Below are positions 14,743 to 16,659 of a stretch of DNA of 16,659 nucleotides, piece after piece. The stretch is from contig DDCR01000158.1 of assembly GCA_002335115.1 (NCBI GenBank), positions 1-16,659 on the forward strand. The letters run 5' to 3'. The notes beneath the pieces were generated by a model. It saw only the letters and a program-made list of their open reading frames with translations, made no database searches and was not told where the DNA came from. Positions within the stretch are counted from its first letter, which is position 1. Each line of letters starts with the position of its first letter. This DNA comes from Oceanospirillaceae bacterium UBA2001. Lineage in GTDB: Bacteria > Pseudomonadota > Gammaproteobacteria > Pseudomonadales > Balneatricaceae. Made by a program: the position numbers and the translations under genes.

Positions 14743-15539
14743 GATTGCTGATCTTAGGGGGTACTGCAGATGCTCGCCATTTGGCTATCGCTCTGCACCA
14801 AACCCAGCCCTGTTTAGAATTAATTTATAGTGTGGCTGGATTGGTTCGTCAGCCTCAGGTTCCAGCCACAGTAGTGAGTGGCGGGTTTACTCAGTTTGGC
14901 GGTTTAAGCGCCTATTGCAAACAACAAAACATAGATGGCATCGTTAATATGACCCATCCATTCAGTGTCACTATGGGCCAACATGCAGAGCAAACCTGTC
15001 ATGAGTTAGGGCTAAATTACTGGCGTTTTTTAAGACCTCAATGGCAACCACAAACGGGAGATGATTGGCGCTTATTTGGCACCACTGCAGCGCTTTTAAG
15101 TGCCCTTTCAAGTTACCAACGCACGTTATTAACGATAGGGCAAATTAGCCCTACAGAGATGGCGCTATTAAATGCAAAGCAACGCATTTGGTTACGTACT
15201 GCTGTGCAACCCAAACATGAGTTACCCCCTAATGTTACTTGGATTAAAGCCATCGGCCCTTTTGCTGAAGCCGCTGAATTAGCCTTATTAAAACGTCACA
15301 GTATTCAAGCCATCGCGAGTAAAAATAGTGGTGGCAGTTCCACCGAAGCAAAGCTAACAGCCGCTCGAAGCCTTAAAGTGCCCATATTTATGTTGCAGCG
15401 GCCACATTTTATTGGACCTGTAGAACAACAATTTGATGGACTTATAGAGCGTTTACAAGCGTGGAGTCGCACACCCATGACATCTCTCAATAAAGGCAAC
15501 CACCATACCCAATCCCATAGCCATGATCAGAAGCACTAG
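14739..15539 (+). CDS. cobK: precorrin-6A reductase (CobK/CbiJ) with His-rich tail
   Basis: CobK reduces the C18-C19 double bond of (cobalt-)precorrin-6A with NAD(P)H. Family features are the N-terminal GGTADARHLA at 7-16, VSGGF at 46-50, the NMTHPFSVTMGQHA segment at 70-83, ISPTEMA near 136-142 and SKNSGGSST at 194-202, which binds the cofactor phosphate region. The 266-residue protein ends with about 20 residues beyond the usual fold. They are rich in His (positions 255, 256, 260, 262, 266) and could bind cobalt or nickel; that is inference. Translation probably depends on cbiD through the 4-nt ATGA overlap. cobH begins 11 nt after the stop. Confidence 0.94.
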   Translation: MRLLILGGTADARHLAIALHQTQPCLELIYSVAGLVRQPQVPATVVSGGFTQFGGLSAYCKQQNIDGIVNMTHPFSVTMGQHAEQTCHELGLNYWRFLRPQWQPQTGDDWRLFGTTAALLSALSSYQRTLLTIGQISPTEMALLNAKQRIWLRTAVQPKHELPPNVTWIKAIGPFAEAAELALLKRHSIQAIASKNSGGSSTEAKLTAARSLKVPIFMLQRPHFIGPVEQQFDGLIERLQAWSRTPMTSLNKGNHHTQSHSHDQKH

Positions 15540-15550
15540 GTGATAATGAT

Positions 15551-16192
15551 ATGAGCTTTGAATACCAGCCCAATCCCTCTGCTATAGAGCAAGACAGCTT
15601 TCGCCAAATTCGTTTATTAACAGACTTATCAGGCCTCAGTGACGATGCCCAACAAGTGGTGATGCGTGTTGTTCATAGCGTAGGCGACCCCCTTGTTGCA
15701 CAGCACATGCGTATAAGTGCCAATGCCTGTGTTGCTGGGCGTGAGGCTCTGGCCAAACACCAAGCCATATTATGTGATGTAGAAATGGTCAAACAAGGCA
15801 TTACCAAACGCATGATTCAAAATTCTCCCCTATGCTACCTCAATCATGAGACTACGGCAGCTATAGCTAACCAGCGTGGGGAAACTCGGTCTATGGCGGC
15901 GTTAGACCTTTGGGGAGATCAACTGCGTTCGAGCGTGGTGGTCATTGGAAATGCCCCTACGGCACTATTTCGCCTCTTAGAAATGCTCAAAGCTGGTGCA
16001 GCTAAACCGGCATTAATTGTAGGCATTCCCGTTGGTTTTGTAGGCGCTGCTGAATCTAAACAAGCACTGTGGGACCTTCATCAAGGCTTGGGTATTGAAT
16101 GTATTACCCTACTTGGACGCCAAGGTGGTAGTGCCGCTGCGGCCTCGGTAGTCAACGCTTTGTTGCGCTGCAATATGGATGAACGCTACTAA
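15551..16192 (+). CDS. cobH: precorrin-8X methylmutase (CobH/CbiC)
   Basis: CobH moves the C11 methyl group to C12, turning (cobalt-)precorrin-8 into (hydrogeno)cobyrinic acid. At 213 residues it has the normal size. The catalytic histidine is His42 in RVVHSVGDP, matching His43 of the Pseudomonas denitrificans enzyme. Other family blocks are CDVEMVKQGI around 75-84, VVIGNAPTALF around 130-140 and VGIPVGFVGAAESK around 157-170. An AGGTGA stretch some 8 nt upstream can act as ribosome binding site. The stop codon overlaps the next gene start (TAATG). Confidence 0.97.
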   Translation: MSFEYQPNPSAIEQDSFRQIRLLTDLSGLSDDAQQVVMRVVHSVGDPLVAQHMRISANACVAGREALAKHQAILCDVEMVKQGITKRMIQNSPLCYLNHETTAAIANQRGETRSMAALDLWGDQLRSSVVVIGNAPTALFRLLEMLKAGAAKPALIVGIPVGFVGAAESKQALWDLHQGLGIECITLLGRQGGSAAAASVVNALLRCNMDERY

Positions 16193-16659
16193 TGACCAAA
16201 ATTACAGTTATTGGTTTAGGCATCTGCCAGCCCCCTTTGCTTAATGCCAAAGCCCTAAGCGCCTTAGGTAGTTGCGATTGTATAATGGGTTCACCAAGAC
16301 AATTGGAAAGTATAGCCCATGCGCAGGTTGTGGCAAACCAAAGCCGCACCCAGCCAGCCAGCCTATGCTTACCAAAGCTCAAACACATCGCTCATGAGAT
16401 CAAGGGTTTTGATCATGTTGTGATTCTTGCTTCTGGTGATCCACTGCTGTTTGGTATTGGTAAATACTTGCAATCTGAATTTGGCGATCAAGTCACCTGT
16501 ATTAGCGGCGTTTCGAGCTTACAAGGTGCTTGCGAATTAACCGGACTGTCCTTACAAGATGCCCAACTCGTCAGTTTACATGGGCGGCCACTAAATCACC
16601 TTAAGCGCCATTTACAACCCCACCGCACATTATTAATTCTTACGGATCAAAACAGCCAT
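16192..16659 (+). CDS. cobL: precorrin-6Y C5,15-methyltransferase, CbiE / CobL N-terminal domain, partial
   Basis: The frame is open for 156 codons to the window edge. The sequence is a tetrapyrrole methylase of the CbiE type, which uses SAM to methylate C5 of (cobalt-)precorrin-7 (precorrin-6Y route). The glycine-rich start ITVIGLGICQPP at 4-15, ILASGDPLLFGIG at 78-90, ISGVSSLQGACE near 104-115 and SLHGR at 128-132 support this. Whether the gene continues into a CbiT/CobL C-terminal decarboxylase domain cannot be seen; a separate cbiE is the alternative. It starts in a TAATG overlap with cobH, the third such junction in the operon. Confidence 0.9.
   Translation, partial: MTKITVIGLGICQPPLLNAKALSALGSCDCIMGSPRQLESIAHAQVVANQSRTQPASLCLPKLKHIAHEIKGFDHVVILASGDPLLFGIGKYLQSEFGDQVTCISGVSSLQGACELTGLSLQDAQLVSLHGRPLNHLKRHLQPHRTLLILTDQNSH

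Noticed and set aside
1..16659. CRISPR array, insertion sequence, prophage, tRNA or rRNA
   Set aside because: I saw no regularly spaced repeats, no transposase or integrase frame, no terminal inverted repeats and no tRNA or rRNA core sequence.

Overview
The window looks like chromosomal DNA of a free-living gammaproteobacterium, probably a marine one of the Oceanospirillales type. That rests on a close UvrD match to the enterobacterial protein, a pip/dtd neighbourhood of the kind seen in Pseudomonas, a TakP-type TRAP solute uptake gene, and a Pseudomonas-like mix of cob and cbi genes. The genus is inference. I saw no phage, transposon, integron, CRISPR, tRNA or rRNA sequence, and no region whose base use stands out.

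Layout. (1) 1-1482, minus strand: a TRAP transporter substrate-binding protein followed by the cut-off N-terminus of a membrane protein that is probably its small permease subunit, with a hairpin between them. (2) 1483-1752: a divergent regulatory region with several dyads. (3) 1753-5481, plus strand: uvrD (DNA helicase II) and selO (protein adenylyltransferase), 9 nt apart and probably co-transcribed. (4) 8206-5620, minus strand: pip (prolyl aminopeptidase), a 50-residue DUF2256 zinc-ribbon-like protein, a DUF1989 protein, and dtd (D-aminoacyl-tRNA deacylase). The last two overlap by 4 nt. (5) 8241-9554, plus strand: a DAO-family FAD oxidoreductase, divergent from pip. (6) 9555-9956: a long leader with a clear cobalamin riboswitch. 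(7) 9957 to the window end, plus strand: a tightly packed B12 operon comprising a ChlI-ChlD fused chelatase-type ATPase, cobO, cobB (cbiA), cbiD, cobK, cobH (cbiC) and the start of cobL/cbiE. Four of its junctions overlap (three TAATG and one ATGA), which suggests translational coupling.

The B12 genes cover corrin-ring contraction and methylation (cbiD, cobK, cobH, cobL), a,c-amidation (cobB), corrinoid adenosylation (cobO) and probably the ATPase side of cobalt insertion (ChlID, with a CobN expected elsewhere). The riboswitch would shut the operon down when cobalamin is plentiful.

Most of the window is well-known housekeeping or accessory metabolism, and I see no convincing new defence or mobile system. 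The points most worth checking are the DUF2256/DUF1989 pair between pip and dtd, the fused ChlI-ChlD protein directly under B12 control, the His-rich tail on CobK, and the dyads upstream of uvrD.
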